Source: Mesorhizobium sp. M4B.F.Ca.ET.203.01.1.1 (GTDB taxonomy: Bacteria; Pseudomonadota; Alphaproteobacteria; Rhizobiales; Rhizobiaceae). From it: a DNA stretch of 64,000 nucleotides. Made by a program: the position numbers and the translations under genes. The first letter of the stretch is position 1, and each line of letters opens with the position of its first letter. Below, piece after piece: positions 9,449 to 18,415 of this stretch. Location: positions 434,001 to 498,000 of the forward strand of contig NZ_SRUO01000003.1 of NCBI RefSeq assembly GCF_004791025.1, read 5' to 3'. Under the pieces are notes generated by a model. That model did not search any database. It was not told the DNA's origin and was given only the letters and a program-made list of their open reading frames with translations.

Positions 9449-10081
9449 TCACGGAATATCCTCCGGCCGCCGCCCGGGCCTGCTCTTGTAGGCCGGGAAG
9501 GCCCAGCCGAATTTGAGCGCGCCGCCGCGCACCGCGAATGCCGCGGCGAAACCCACCAGACCGGCCGCCAATGGCGGCAGGCCGGCAAGATCGCCGACGG
9601 TGAAAAGCGCCGCACCCGCAAGCGCAGCCGTGACGTAGATCTCGGGCCGCAGAAGCACCGATGGCTCGCCCGCCAGAAGATCGCGCAGGATACCGCCGAA
9701 GGTTGCGGTCAGCACGCCCGTAATGGTGGCGACGACCGGGGACCCGGTGATGGCGAGGCCCTTGGCGGCGCCCATCACCGAGAAGGCGGCGAGACCGATG
9801 GCGTCGAGCCAGAGCAGCAATTTGTAGCGGGATTCGACCAGATGGGCGCTGAAGAAGACTAGCACCGCGACCACCACGCAGATCAGCACATAATCGCGGT
9901 TGCCGACCCAGAACACCGGCAGGTTGAGGATGACGTCGCGCAGCGTGCCGCCGCCGATACCGGTGACGCAGGCCAGGAACAGAAAGCCGATGATGTCGAG
10001 TTGCTTGCGCGAAGCGGCAAGCGCCCCTGTCGCCGCGAAGACGGCGACGCCGGCATAGTCGAGAAGCTCGATGAGGTTCAT
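9449..10081 (-). CDS. TRIC-like / UPF0126 membrane protein (YadS type)
   Basis: A 210-residue membrane protein with about seven hydrophobic segments in two repeats of a three-helix unit. The repeats are marked by VTGIGGGTLRDVILN (about 46-60) and TATFGGILRDLLAGEPSVLL (about 130-150), diagnostic of the UPF0126/trimeric intracellular cation channel-like family, also called a putative glycine transporter. The substrate is not certain. The start MNLIELLDYAG at 10081 is the first plausible one; upstream codons lie in a repeat, and no clear ribosome binding site is visible. Confidence 0.85.
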   Translation of the reverse strand: MNLIELLDYAGVAVFAATGALAASRKQLDIIGFLFLACVTGIGGGTLRDVILNLPVFWVGNRDYVLICVVVAVLVFFSAHLVESRYKLLLWLDAIGLAAFSVMGAAKGLAITGSPVVATITGVLTATFGGILRDLLAGEPSVLLRPEIYVTAALAGAALFTVGDLAGLPPLAAGLVGFAAAFAVRGGALKFGWAFPAYKSRPGRRPEDIP

Positions 10082-10086
10082 GGGAA

Positions 10087-10194
10087 TAAGGGAATAGGGC
10101 AGTAAGGGAGTAGGGGAATAGGGACCTCTAGATAGCACAAGCCGCGTGAATAGTCCCGCCGCTGTCCCTACTCCCTTACTGCCCTACTCCCTTA
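10087..10194. repeat. Long inverted repeat between grpE and the UPF0126 gene
   Basis: Arms 10087-10115 and 10166-10194 are inverted copies of a 29-bp AGTAGGG/GGAATAGGG sequence with about one mismatch, separated by 50 bases. They fill the gap after the grpE stop and could fold into a long hairpin limiting read-through from grpE. The words are the same as in the tandem tract after olsB. Confidence 0.75.
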
Positions 10195-10195
10195 A

Positions 10196-10831
10196 CTACG
10201 CATCCTTCTCGGCCTGCTCGTTCACCGGGCCGGGCTCGACCGGCGCCTCGGTGGCCGCGGCCTTCGGGCCGCCCTTGGCGACGCCGACCATGGCCGGCCT
10301 CAGCACGCGGTCGCCGATCGAATAGCCCGGCTGCACGACCTGGACGACGGTGCCGGCGGCAACGTCGGGATTGGGCACCTCGAACATCGCCTGATGGAAG
10401 TTCGGATCGAACTTCTCGCCCTCCGGCGCAAGCTTCTTCACCCCATGCCGTTCCAGCGCCGAAAGCATGGCGCGCTCGGTGAGATCGACGCCCTCGATCA
10501 GCGCCTTGAAGCCGGCATCTCCGCCAGCCTTTGCCTCGGCCGGAATGGCGTCCAGCGCGCGGCGCAGATTGTCGGACACCGACAGCATGTCGCGGGCGAA
10601 ATTGGCGACCGCATAGGTGCGCGCGTCATGCACGTCGCGCGCGGTGCGGCGGCGCAGGTTCTCCATCTCGGCCGCCACGCGCAGCGCGCGGTCCTTCAGT
10701 TCCTCGTTTTCCTTCAGCAGCCGCACCAGCGCCTCATAGTCGCCGTCGACGCTGCCCTGCGGACGCTCGCCACTGGCCTCGGCAGGCTCGATATCCTCGG
10801 GCGCGCGTTCGTCTTTTGCCTGGTCGCTCAT
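10196..10831 (-). CDS. grpE: Nucleotide exchange factor GrpE
   Basis: A 211-residue GrpE, the ADP-release factor for DnaK. An acidic N-terminus is followed by a long coiled-coil helix ([20 protein letters not shown], then [11 protein letters not shown]) and the C-terminal beta-domain with [17 protein letters not shown] and [20 protein letters not shown]. Length is typical for alphaproteobacteria. The hrcA gene often found upstream in rhizobia is absent here; a divergent small gene lies there instead. A weak promoter candidate is noted at 10872-10900. Confidence 0.96.
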   Translation of the reverse strand: MSDQAKDERAPEDIEPAEASGERPQGSVDGDYEALVRLLKENEELKDRALRVAAEMENLRRRTARDVHDARTYAVANFARDMLSVSDNLRRALDAIPAEAKAGGDAGFKALIEGVDLTERAMLSALERHGVKKLAPEGEKFDPNFHQAMFEVPNPDVAAGTVVQVVQPGYSIGDRVLRPAMVGVAKGGPKAAATEAPVEPGPVNEQAEKDA

Positions 10832-10871
10832 CGCCGTTTCCCGTCATTCCGAATGGTTTGGATTTGCGCCC

Positions 10872-10900
10872 GATATCGAGGTTTGAGGGCCAAAAATCAA
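10872..10900 (-). promoter_or_regulatory. Possible grpE promoter
   Basis: On the minus strand TTGATT (10895-10900) and GATATC (10872-10877) are spaced by 17 bases, about 40 bases upstream of the grpE start. The -35 part reads CCTTGATTTTTGG, which partly resembles the CTTGAA of alphaproteobacterial heat-shock promoters, but the -10 does not. A housekeeping promoter is equally possible. Confidence 0.3.
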
Positions 10901-11058
10901 GGGGCAAGCGACCCAGCGCAGTTTCACGGCGTCTCCAGGGAACGTTCGACATTAAATCAAATTTTACCTTAATCGCCGGCTTCGCTTGCGAGAAAGCGAC
11001 GGCGAGGGAACCATTGCCGGGTTGAGGGAGTTTCGAAGCCGACACAGGATTTGGGACA

Positions 11059-11259
11059 ATGAGCGGCAACAAAGGCGAACGGCGCGCGGAACTCGCCGCC
11101 GATATCAGACGACAGCTTGGCAGCGAAGCGACGAAGCGCTTCCTGCGCACGCTGCCGTCATTCCGCCTGGAAACGAACACGCCCGAGCATTTCCGCAACC
11201 TGCTCGACCAGCTCGATGACATCGAGACCAGGGCCGCCAACGGCGAACGTCGCCAGTAG
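11059..11259 (+). CDS. Small conserved-type protein of unknown function (66 aa)
   Basis: A 66-residue, charged, helical protein, MSGNKGERRAELAADIRRQL through FLRTLPSFRLETNTPEHFRN to an acidic/basic tail, without signal peptide or membrane segment. I believe similar short proteins occur in other rhizobia, from memory. The gene is divergent from grpE and 95 bases upstream of the desaturase, so it may share a transcript with the latter. No function can be assigned. Confidence 0.65.
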   Translation: MSGNKGERRAELAADIRRQLGSEATKRFLRTLPSFRLETNTPEHFRNLLDQLDDIETRAANGERRQ

Positions 11260-11354
11260 GCCGCACGAACCGCGGGCATCGCGCGACAATTACGCGCAGT
11301 AATTTCGCGTGATCGCCGTCTTGCTGGGGCGGGATGCGCTGCCTATGCTCCCTG

Positions 11355-12554
11355 ATGAACATGATTTCCCCCGAGACGGCGGCAAACAGCAAGCGCGCCT
11401 GGTTGAAGATCCTGGCGCGCTACAAGAAGCCTGACCGGCGGCGCAGCGCCATCGAACTAGCCATAACCCTCATCCCTTTCGTCGCACTCTGGGCTCTATC
11501 TTCTGCCGCCTATTCCTACGGCCATTGGTGGGGGCTGACCCTCGTCGTTCCGGCGGCCGGCTTTCTGGTGCGGATATTCATGATCCAGCACGATTGCGGC
11601 CACGGCTCCTTTTTCGCCAATCGTTATGCGGACGACTGGATCGGCCGCGCCCTCGGCGTGCTCACGCTGACGCCTTATGATTGCTGGCGGCGCGCCCATG
11701 CCACCCATCACGCCAGCGCCGGCAATCTCGACGAGCGCGGCATGGGCGACATCAGGACACTGACCGTCGCCGAATACCGGCAGCTATCCTGGCCTGGCCG
11801 CCTTGCCTATCGCCTCTATCGCCATCCGCTGGTGATGTTTGGTCTCGGCCCGATATGGCTTTTCATCTTCGAGCAGAGGCTGCCGGTCGGCATGATGCGC
11901 GGCGGCCTGACGCCGTGGGTGTCATCCATGGCGACCAATCTCGGCATCGCGCTCGCCGCGGTGACGCTCATCGGGCTTGTCGGGCCGGGCGCGTTCCTGG
12001 TCGTCCACCTGCCGATCGTGATCCTCGCGGGCTCGGCCGGCGTCTGGCTGTTCTATGTCCAGCATCAGTTCGAGGAGACCGAATGGGCGAAGGATCCCGA
12101 TTGGGAATTCCAGCGCGCCGCGCTGCATGGATCGTCCTACTACGACCTGCCGCCGGTGCTGAACTGGTTCACCGGCAATATCGGCGTCCATCACGTCCAC
12201 CACCTCTCCGCCAAGGTGCCGTGCTACCGGCTTCCGGAAGTGCTGCGGGATTATCCGGAGCTGCGGCGGATCGGCCGCGTCACGCTTCTCGACAGCCTGC
12301 GCTGCGTGAAGCTGGCGCTATGGGACGAAAACCGCGGCAAGCTGGTGTCGTTCCGCGAAGCGCGCTTGCCGCTTGAGGCATGCCGCTCAAGGGCGTTTCG
12401 GCGCGCCTTAAGAGCGGCTCAATATCCATTGCCCGCCGCACCGGGATGCGGCGGGTTTCTTCAAACCTTGCTCAGGCCGCCTTGCGTTCGTCGCGCATCA
12501 GCGCCTTGCCGTCGCGGATCTCGGTGCCGAGCACCTTCAGGCATTCGCGCATGA
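11355..12554 (+). CDS. Fatty acid desaturase with an abnormal read-through C-terminus
   Basis: A membrane fatty-acid desaturase/hydroxylase-type protein. The three di-iron His boxes are present: HDCGHGSFF, HATHH and a late HHVHH, with hydrophobic helices between. The starts ATG 11334, 11355 and 11361 are all possible. Normal sequence ends at about KLVSFREARLP (near 12372). The last 60 residues are Arg/Ala/Pro-rich, run across a terminator hairpin and overlap the opposing PfpI gene by 83 bases. In a neighbouring frame a TGA sits at 12374-12376, so a late frameshift probably destroyed the original stop. The catalytic part is intact. Confidence 0.85.
   Translation: MNMISPETAANSKRAWLKILARYKKPDRRRSAIELAITLIPFVALWALSSAAYSYGHWWGLTLVVPAAGFLVRIFMIQHDCGHGSFFANRYADDWIGRALGVLTLTPYDCWRRAHATHHASAGNLDERGMGDIRTLTVAEYRQLSWPGRLAYRLYRHPLVMFGLGPIWLFIFEQRLPVGMMRGGLTPWVSSMATNLGIALAAVTLIGLVGPGAFLVVHLPIVILAGSAGVWLFYVQHQFEETEWAKDPDWEFQRAALHGSSYYDLPPVLNWFTGNIGVHHVHHLSAKVPCYRLPEVLRDYPELRRIGRVTLLDSLRCVKLALWDENRGKLVSFREARLPLEACRSRAFRRALRAAQYPLPAAPGCGGFLQTLLRPPCVRRASAPCRRGSRCRAPSGIRA
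12432..12461 (+). terminator. Intrinsic terminator, now inside the desaturase reading frame
   Basis: CCCGCCGCA (12432-12440), loop CCGGGA and TGCGGCGGG (12447-12455) form a perfect 9-bp stem followed by TTTCTT. This is a clear Rho-independent terminator for the rightward desaturase transcript. Its position inside the annotated reading frame argues that the natural stop lies upstream. Confidence 0.8.
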
Positions 12555-13092
12555 ACGCTGCAAGGCCAGGCCAGCCCTTGGCCGATACCAGATTGCCATC
12601 GACATGGGCGCCGGTCGGCGCGACATCGATGTAGATGCCGCCGGCCAGCGTCACCTCCGGCTCGCAATATTGCAGCGCCGCGACCTGGCGGCCGCGCACC
12701 ACGCCATCGACGGCGATCAGGATCTGTACGCCGTGGCAAATGGTGAAGATCGGCTTGCCGGTCTCGTGGAAATGCCTGACCAGCGCCTGCACCCGCTTGT
12801 CGATGCGGATGTATTCCGGCCCGCGCCCACCGGCCGCATAGACGGCGTCGTAATCGGCCGGGTTCACCTCGGCGAAGCTCTTGTTGAGGATGTAGTCGTG
12901 GCCGAGCTTTTCGGTGTAGGTCTGGTGGCCTTCGAAATCGTGCAGCGAGGTCTTCAAGATGTCGCCGGCCTTCTTGTCGGGGCAGACGACATGCACCGTA
13001 TGGCCAACCGCATGCATGGCCTGTTCGAAGACGAAAATCTCATACTCCTCGCTGAACTCGCCAACGAGCATCAAAATCTTTTTGCCTGCCAT
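12472..13092 (-). CDS. DJ-1/PfpI family protein
   Basis: A 206-residue member of the DJ-1/PfpI class I glutamine-amidotransferase-like family. The nucleophile elbow is FTICHGVQIL with Cys119-His120, and the acidic residues of the EFSEEYEIF loop (12-20) lie where the family has its conserved Glu. Such proteins are glyoxalases, deglycases, chaperones or peptidases; which one cannot be told. The start is supported by GGGAGG eight bases upstream. A palindrome at 13119-13137 may control it. Confidence 0.88.
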   Translation of the reverse strand: MAGKKILMLVGEFSEEYEIFVFEQAMHAVGHTVHVVCPDKKAGDILKTSLHDFEGHQTYTEKLGHDYILNKSFAEVNPADYDAVYAAGGRGPEYIRIDKRVQALVRHFHETGKPIFTICHGVQILIAVDGVVRGRQVAALQYCEPEVTLAGGIYIDVAPTGAHVDGNLVSAKGWPGLAAFMRECLKVLGTEIRDGKALMRDERKAA

Positions 13093-13118
13093 GCCGGTTC
13101 CTCCCTTAGCTGGCTATT

Positions 13119-13137
13119 TATTTCGAGGCACGAAATA
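13119..13137. promoter_or_regulatory. Palindromic operator candidate upstream of the PfpI gene
   Basis: TATTTCG (13119-13125) and CGAAATA (13131-13137) form a perfect 7-bp inverted repeat around AGGCA. The symmetry extends outward to GGCTAT and ATAGCC with a two-base bulge. The right flank on the minus strand reads CTATAT, similar to a rhizobial -10, so a bound repressor would block the PfpI promoter. No regulator gene is adjacent. Confidence 0.5.
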
Positions 13138-13282
13138 TAGCCCTATCGTAAGGGCAAGCAGGCCGGAGGGGAAGCGCAAATCGCACGATTGGTCCTACCA
13201 GATTGATTCCGTGGCGCCCGGCGAGCGATAAAGGCAGGGCTTCCGGAGCAAAACCGGGCAGGCTGGTCTGACCAAGATGGCG

Positions 13283-14890
13283 TCAGGCTGCCGCCCGGAT
13301 CATATCCGCCGCCTTCTCGGCGATCATGATCGTCGGCGCATTGGTGTTGCCGCCGACGAGTGTCGGCATCACCGAGGCGTCGACGACGCGCAGCCCTTGC
13401 AAGCCGCGCACCTTTAACTGCGGATCGACGACCGCCATCTCGTCGATGCCCATCTTGCAGGTGCCGGCCGGGTGATAGATCGTGTCGGCGCGGGCCCTGA
13501 TATGCGCCATCAGCTCGGCGTCGCTGGCAGCGCCGGCGGTGTAGATTTCCTTCTGGCGATATTTGGCCAGCGCCGGCGCCTCCAATATGCCGCGCGTCAT
13601 CCGCACGCCCCGGAGCAGAAGCTCGGCGTCGCGCTCGTCCTCGAGGAAGCGCGGGTCGATGCGCGGCGGCGCCAGCGGGTTCGCGCTCGTAAGCCCGACC
13701 TCGCCGCGCGAATGCGGCCTCAGCACGCAGACATGGCAGGAGAAGCCATAACCCATATGCAGCTTGCGGCCGTGATCGTCGACGATGGCGATGCAGAAAT
13801 GCAGTTGCAGGTCGGGCCGCTCGGCCGCCGCGTCGGATTTGAGGAAGGCGCCGGCCTCCGCATAGGGCGTGGCAATCATGCCGGTGCCGTCCTTGCGCCA
13901 GCGCAGCATGTGCCTGAGCAGTCCGGGCAGACCGCGGAGGCCGATGCCCATCAGCTCGGTCTCGCGCGACTTCCAGGCCAGGATGAAATCGAGATGGTCC
14001 TGCAGGTTCTTGCCGACACCGGGCAGTTCATGGACGAGCGGAATGCCGTGCACTGCCAGCTCCACCGCCGGACCGATGCCGGAAAGCAGCAGCATTTGCG
14101 GCGAGCCGAAGGCGCCACCGCACAGGATGACCTCGCGCCTGGCTTCCGCCACGGCTTCGCTCTTGCCGGCACGATAGCGCACCCCCGTCGCGCGCTTGCC
14201 GTCGAGCACCACCCCGGTCGCCTGCGCGCCGGTGATGACGGTGAGGTTCGGCCGGCCCATCGCCGGATGCAGATAGGCTGCCGCGGCCGAGCAGCGCTCG
14301 CCATTGCGTTGCTCGCCCCAGAATTGCGTGACCTGGTAGAGCCCCGCCCCTTCCTGCTCGGGCCCGTTGAAATCGTCGTTGCGGCGGATTTGGTTTTCGG
14401 CACAGGCCTCGACGAAGGCTTTCGAGATCGAACGCGGTTCCTGCTGCTCGGCCACCCTGAGCGGTCCGTCGCCGCCGTGCAGCGCGTCGGTGCCGCGCTG
14501 GTTGCCTTCGGCGCGCCGGAAATAGGGCAGCACCTCGCTCCACGACCAGCCGTCGCAGCCGAGATCGGCCCATTCGTCATAGTCGCAAGGATGGCCGCGC
14601 GTGTAGAGCATGGCGTTGATGGCGCTTGAGCCGCCCAGCGCCTTGCCGCGCGGCTGGTAGCCCTTGCGGCCGCCAAGCCCTTCCTGCGGCACCGTCTCAA
14701 AGCCCCAGTTGTTGATCTTCGGCCTGCCCGGCAGCAGCGCGATGATGCCCGCCGGCGCGCGGATCAGGAGATCCTTGCCTTCGCCGCCCGCTTCGATCAG
14801 GCAGACCGTCTTCGATGCATCCTCGGAAAGCCTGGCGGCAAGCGTGCAGCCGGCGGAACCGCCGCCGGCGATGACATAGTCGTAGCGCAT
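13283..14890 (-). CDS. GMC family FAD-dependent oxidoreductase (choline/alcohol dehydrogenase type)
   Basis: A 535-residue glucose-methanol-choline oxidoreductase. The N-terminal FAD dinucleotide fold is [23 protein letters not shown] signature 1 is near 80-105 ([19 protein letters not shown]) and signature 2 is [15 protein letters not shown]. The catalytic His is in [10 protein letters not shown] and the Asn in [17 protein letters not shown]. It oxidises an alcohol to an aldehyde with FAD; the substrate (choline, polyethylene glycol, long-chain alcohol) cannot be told. It starts behind GGGAGGAG. No betaine genes adjoin it. Confidence 0.9.
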   Translation of the reverse strand: MRYDYVIAGGGSAGCTLAARLSEDASKTVCLIEAGGEGKDLLIRAPAGIIALLPGRPKINNWGFETVPQEGLGGRKGYQPRGKALGGSSAINAMLYTRGHPCDYDEWADLGCDGWSWSEVLPYFRRAEGNQRGTDALHGGDGPLRVAEQQEPRSISKAFVEACAENQIRRNDDFNGPEQEGAGLYQVTQFWGEQRNGERCSAAAAYLHPAMGRPNLTVITGAQATGVVLDGKRATGVRYRAGKSEAVAEARREVILCGGAFGSPQMLLLSGIGPAVELAVHGIPLVHELPGVGKNLQDHLDFILAWKSRETELMGIGLRGLPGLLRHMLRWRKDGTGMIATPYAEAGAFLKSDAAAERPDLQLHFCIAIVDDHGRKLHMGYGFSCHVCVLRPHSRGEVGLTSANPLAPPRIDPRFLEDERDAELLLRGVRMTRGILEAPALAKYRQKEIYTAGAASDAELMAHIRARADTIYHPAGTCKMGIDEMAVVDPQLKVRGLQGLRVVDASVMPTLVGGNTNAPTIMIAEKAADMIRAAA

Positions 14891-14978
14891 GGTCTCCTCC
14901 CGGCGGATGTTTCCGTCCGTGCGGTCAGAGAAAGCCTGCTTGCGCGCGTTGTAAAGACGTCGACGAGTTACCTCTGGG

Positions 14979-15512
14979 TCAGCCGGCGCGTTTGCGCCGC
15001 CAGGAATATTTCGGCCCCTTGGCCTCCGACTCGGCGGTCGGCTGGTAGTAGAGCCCCAGCCCGCCGGTGCGGCCTTCCTCCAGCCGCTTCAAAAGCACCG
15101 GGTTCGAGATTTCGAACTCGTCGAAGCCGACCCGCAGCATATGTGGCAGCTGGTCGACCAGCACCTGGCCGGTGGCGCGGACGGCGCCCTCGAAATGATG
15201 GCGGCTGCGCAGCAATTCGCCCTTGGAGAAGGAGCGGCCGTCATTGAACGCCGGGAAGGCCAGCGCCACCAGCGACAGCTGGTCGAGCAGGCCGACGATT
15301 TTGTCGAGCTCGTCGCCGGGCTGCAGCAGCACCCCGATGCGTTCCCTGGCCGACTTGCGCACCTCAAGGTCGAGCCCCAGGAACGCCTGCAGCGGCAGGA
15401 TGAAGCGGCCGTTGCCGGCGAGCGCCTCGGCGCTCTCAGCCTGGATCCACTCGTCCTCGCGGAAACCGTTCGGGGTCCAGAGGCGGGTTTCCGATTTGGT
15501 CGGTTCAGTCAT
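14979..15512 (-). CDS. DUF934 protein, last gene of the sulfate-assimilation operon
   Basis: A 177-residue soluble protein beginning [20 protein letters not shown] and containing [40 protein letters not shown] and [15 protein letters not shown], the conserved blocks of DUF934. Genes of this family accompany cysI and cysH in many proteobacteria, but the biochemical role is unknown; an accessory or electron-transfer role in sulfite reduction is a guess. It is 144 bases downstream of cysH, the gap being filled by a repeat element. I chose ATG 15512; nine extra upstream codons are open. Confidence 0.88.
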   Translation of the reverse strand: MTEPTKSETRLWTPNGFREDEWIQAESAEALAGNGRFILPLQAFLGLDLEVRKSARERIGVLLQPGDELDKIVGLLDQLSLVALAFPAFNDGRSFSKGELLRSRHHFEGAVRATGQVLVDQLPHMLRVGFDEFEISNPVLLKRLEEGRTGGLGLYYQPTAESEAKGPKYSWRRKRAG

Positions 15513-15552
15513 CAAAAATTCCCAAGTCCAAAAATCCAAGGATGTATCGCGT

Positions 15553-15644
15553 TTCAGGTCAGGCCGAGCCGGAGCGGAGCGTCCCCTGGTGCATGAGCAC
15601 CGGAAACGCAGGAAACCGGCGATTGCGGGCCGGCCTCACCTGAA
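15553..15644. repeat. RIME-like intergenic element, copy A
   Basis: The gap between cysH and the DUF934 gene is filled by an element beginning TTCAGGTCAGGCCGAGC and ending GGCCGGCCTCACCTGAA, nearly perfect inverted ends. The interior shares GGAGCGGAGCGT and GGAAACGC words with copies at 39153-39280 and 55044-55163. It resembles the Rhizobium-specific intergenic mosaic elements known from rhizobial genomes. Confidence 0.75.
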
Positions 15645-15656
15645 TATCAACATAGC

Positions 15657-16421
15657 CTAAAGGGATGCGTCGGTCAGCGACTTCTCCAAACCGGAAAGGT
15701 GGATGCCGCACTCTGTCTTGGCGTGCCCGGCCCAGCGGCCGCTGCGCGCGTCCTCGCCCGGCTGTACCGGCTGCGTGCACGGGAAGCACCCGATCGACAG
15801 ATAGCCATAGGCGACGAGCGGATTTTCGCGCAGCGCGTGCGCGCGCATGTAGTCGGCTTGGTCCGCCGTCGTCCAGTGCGCCAGCGGATTGATGCGGATG
15901 CGCGAGCCGACCGCCTCGAAGACCGGAAGCGCCGCGCGCGTCGAGGCCTGGAAGCGCTTGCGCCCGGTGAACCAGGCGCGGAACGGCTCGACGCCGCGTG
16001 CCATCGGCTCGACCTTGCGCACGTTGCAGCAGGCGTCGGTGTTGGTCTCGTGCAGCCTGCCGGTCGGATCGACCCGCTCGAGCGCGGCCTCTTCCGGCTT
16101 GATCACCCTGACGTCGGTGAAGCCGAAATCGGCGACCAGCGCATCGCGATAGCCGAGCGTTTCTTCGAAATGCTTGCCGGTGTCGAGGAAGATCACCGGC
16201 AGCGCGCGGTCGACCTTGGCGATCATGTGCAGCAGCACGGCGGAATCGGCGCCGAAGGAGGAAACCGCGGCGATGCCGCCGCGAAACAGCTCGTTCGCCG
16301 AGCGCTCGATGACCTCGATCGGGCTCAGGTGACCGTAAAGCGCGTCCAGCCCCGCCGCCTCGGCGGCGACACCGGCCTCGACATCAACGACCCGGTCAAG
16401 CGGCCTTGGTTTCGCCAGCAT
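15657..16421 (-). CDS. cysH: Adenylyl-sulfate (APS) reductase, thioredoxin-dependent
   Basis: A 254-residue assimilatory reductase of the ATP-PPase-like fold. The nucleotide loop SSFGADSAVLLHMIA lies at 54-68, and the catalytic Cys238 is in KTECGIH. The iron-sulfur cysteines are present as Cys131-Cys132 (DACCNVRKVEP) and Cys212/Cys215 (CFPCTQPV), the mark of enzymes using APS rather than PAPS. It makes sulfite and AMP with thioredoxin. The start at 16421 is fixed by AAGGAGG upstream and lies 26 bases inside the end of cysI, so translation is coupled. Confidence 0.93.
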   Translation of the reverse strand: MLAKPRPLDRVVDVEAGVAAEAAGLDALYGHLSPIEVIERSANELFRGGIAAVSSFGADSAVLLHMIAKVDRALPVIFLDTGKHFEETLGYRDALVADFGFTDVRVIKPEEAALERVDPTGRLHETNTDACCNVRKVEPMARGVEPFRAWFTGRKRFQASTRAALPVFEAVGSRIRINPLAHWTTADQADYMRAHALRENPLVAYGYLSIGCFPCTQPVQPGEDARSGRWAGHAKTECGIHLSGLEKSLTDASL

Positions 16422-18066
16422 AGAGCGCCTCCTTGAACGGCGCGGGACCGACTCTGCGGTAGGCGTCGATAAAACGTTCCGAGGGACTGAGCCGAAGGCC
16501 GAGATAGGTATCGACGATCTGCTCGATGGCGTCGGTGATCTCTTCCGACGAGAAGCCGCGGCCGATGATCTCGCCGACGGAGGTGTTCTCGTCGGCCGAG
16601 CCGCCGAGGGTGACCTGGTAAAGCTCGGAGCCCTTCTTCTCGACGCCGAGAATGCCGATGTGGCCGACATGATGATGGCCGCAGGCATTGATGCAGCCGG
16701 AGATCTTCAGCTTTAATTCGCCGATCTCGCGCTGCCGTTCCAGCGAAGCGAAGCGCTGCGAGATCTCCTGCGCCACCGGAATGGAACGAGCCGTGGCCAG
16801 CGCGCAATAGTCGAGGCCGGGGCAGGAAATGATGTCGCTGATCAGATTGGAGTTGGCCGTGGCGAGGCCGATGTCGACCAGCGCGTCGTAGACGGCCTTC
16901 AGATCGGCGCGCGCCACATGCGGCAGGATCAGGTTCTGCTCATGGCTGACGCGCAGTTCGTCGAAGGCGTATTTCTCGGCGATGTCGGCGACCGCCTCCA
17001 TCTGGCTGTCGGTGGCGTCGCCCGGCACCTCGCCGATGCCCTTCAGCGAGATCGTCACCGCCGCATAGTCGGGATGGCGATGCGTCACCACATTCTGGTC
17101 GAGCCATTCCGAGAAATTCTTGGAATCGAGCCGCGCCAGCTTCACTGCCGCGTCGCCTTCCGGCCGCTCGGCCAGACCCGGCGGCGTGAAATAGGCGTTG
17201 ATGGCCTGGATGTCGGCTTCCGGCAGCTTCAGCTCGGCGTCCTTCAGCTCCTGCCACTCGGCCTCGACCTGGCGCGTGATCTCCTCGACGCCGGTCTCGT
17301 GGACGAGGATCTTGATGCGCGCCTTGTACTTGTTGTCGCGGCGGCCATAGAGGTTGTAAACGCGCAGGATCGCCGTGCAGTAGGAGAGAAGATCGGCTTC
17401 CGGCAGGAAGTCGCGGATCTTCCGCGCCACCATCGGCGTGCGGCCCTGGCCGCCGCCGACATAGACGGCGAAGCCGAGCTCGCCGGCCGCGTTCTTCTTC
17501 AGGTGCAGGCCGATGTCGTGCGTCTGGATGGCGGCGCGGTCGCGCTCGGCGCCCGTCACCGCGATCTTGAACTTGCGCGGCAGGAACGAAAACTCCGGAT
17601 GCACCGACGACCATTGCCGCAGGATCTCGGCATAGGGCCGCGGATCGGCGACCTCGTCGGCCGCAGCGCCGGCGAAATGGTCCGCGGTGACATTGCGAAT
17701 GCAGTTGCCAGAGGTCTGGATCGCATGCATCTCGACGCTGGCGAGATCGGCCAGGATCGCGGGAATGTCGGACAGCGCCGGCCAGTTGAACTGGATGTTC
17801 TGGCGCGTGGTGAAATGGCCGTAGCCCTTGTCGTATTTGCGCGCGATGTGGCCCAGCATGCGCATCTGCTTGCTGTTCAGCGTCCCATAGGGCACGGCGA
17901 TGCGCAGCATATAGGCATGCAGCTGCAGATAGACGCCGTTCATCAGCCTCAGCGGCCGGAACTGGTCCTCGGTGATCTCGCCGGCGAGCCGGCGCTGCAC
18001 CTGGTCGCTGAACTCGGCGACGCGGGCCTGAACGAAATCGTGGTCGAACTCATCGTAACGGTACAT
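16396..18066 (-). CDS. cysI: Assimilatory sulfite reductase hemoprotein (nitrite/sulfite reductase family)
   Basis: A 556-residue siroheme/[4Fe-4S] reductase that takes sulfite to sulfide. The cluster/siroheme ligands are the pairs C-x5-C in SCPGLDYCAL near 415-421 and C-x3-C in SGCINACGHHHVGH near 457-461. Two ferredoxin-like half domains (KDKGYGHFTTRQNIQFNW early and FDELRVSHEQNLILPHV later) match the family. No cysJ flavoprotein is present, so the electron donor is probably ferredoxin or another protein. It lies 43 bases after the DUF2849 gene and overlaps cysH. Confidence 0.93.
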   Translation of the reverse strand: MYRYDEFDHDFVQARVAEFSDQVQRRLAGEITEDQFRPLRLMNGVYLQLHAYMLRIAVPYGTLNSKQMRMLGHIARKYDKGYGHFTTRQNIQFNWPALSDIPAILADLASVEMHAIQTSGNCIRNVTADHFAGAAADEVADPRPYAEILRQWSSVHPEFSFLPRKFKIAVTGAERDRAAIQTHDIGLHLKKNAAGELGFAVYVGGGQGRTPMVARKIRDFLPEADLLSYCTAILRVYNLYGRRDNKYKARIKILVHETGVEEITRQVEAEWQELKDAELKLPEADIQAINAYFTPPGLAERPEGDAAVKLARLDSKNFSEWLDQNVVTHRHPDYAAVTISLKGIGEVPGDATDSQMEAVADIAEKYAFDELRVSHEQNLILPHVARADLKAVYDALVDIGLATANSNLISDIISCPGLDYCALATARSIPVAQEISQRFASLERQREIGELKLKISGCINACGHHHVGHIGILGVEKKGSELYQVTLGGSADENTSVGEIIGRGFSSEEITDAIEQIVDTYLGLRLSPSERFIDAYRRVGPAPFKEALYAGETKAA

Positions 18067-18109
18067 GCTTCGTCTTTCAGGGCGCGTCCGCCCGCATTGC
18101 CTGTTTGGT

Positions 18110-18415
18110 CTATGCCGCCCGCACGGGTTGCGGGCTTGCCTGCTTGCCGAGATCTTCGCGGATGGTCGGCCCGGCGGCGCGGATCTTTTCGCGCAGCCGC
18201 ACCGGCTCGACCAACCCGTCGACCACCGTGACGTCGATCAAGTTGACGTCGACCACCTCGTTGTTGGCGTAGGCCGCCGCGCCGATCGCTTCCAGCCGGT
18301 CCTCCGCCGCCTTGTCGTGGGCGAGGTCGGCGCCGCCGACCGTTTCCGCCCAGCCGCCATCGGCGTACCAGACGGCGATGCCGTCGGTGAGCCTGTTCGC
18401 GGTCAGAACCTTCAT
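18110..18415 (-). CDS. DUF2849 protein in the sulfate-assimilation operon
   Basis: A 101-residue protein starting MKVLTANRLTDGIAVWYADG and containing NNEVVDVNLIDVTVVDGLVE, recognisable as DUF2849, a small alphaproteobacterial family found between cysG and cysI. No catalytic motif, cysteine pair or membrane segment is visible. The ATG overlaps the end of cysG by four bases. Function unknown; context suggests a role with siroheme or sulfite reductase. Confidence 0.88.
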   Translation of the reverse strand: MKVLTANRLTDGIAVWYADGGWAETVGGADLAHDKAAEDRLEAIGAAAYANNEVVDVNLIDVTVVDGLVEPVRLREKIRAAGPTIREDLGKQASPQPVRAA

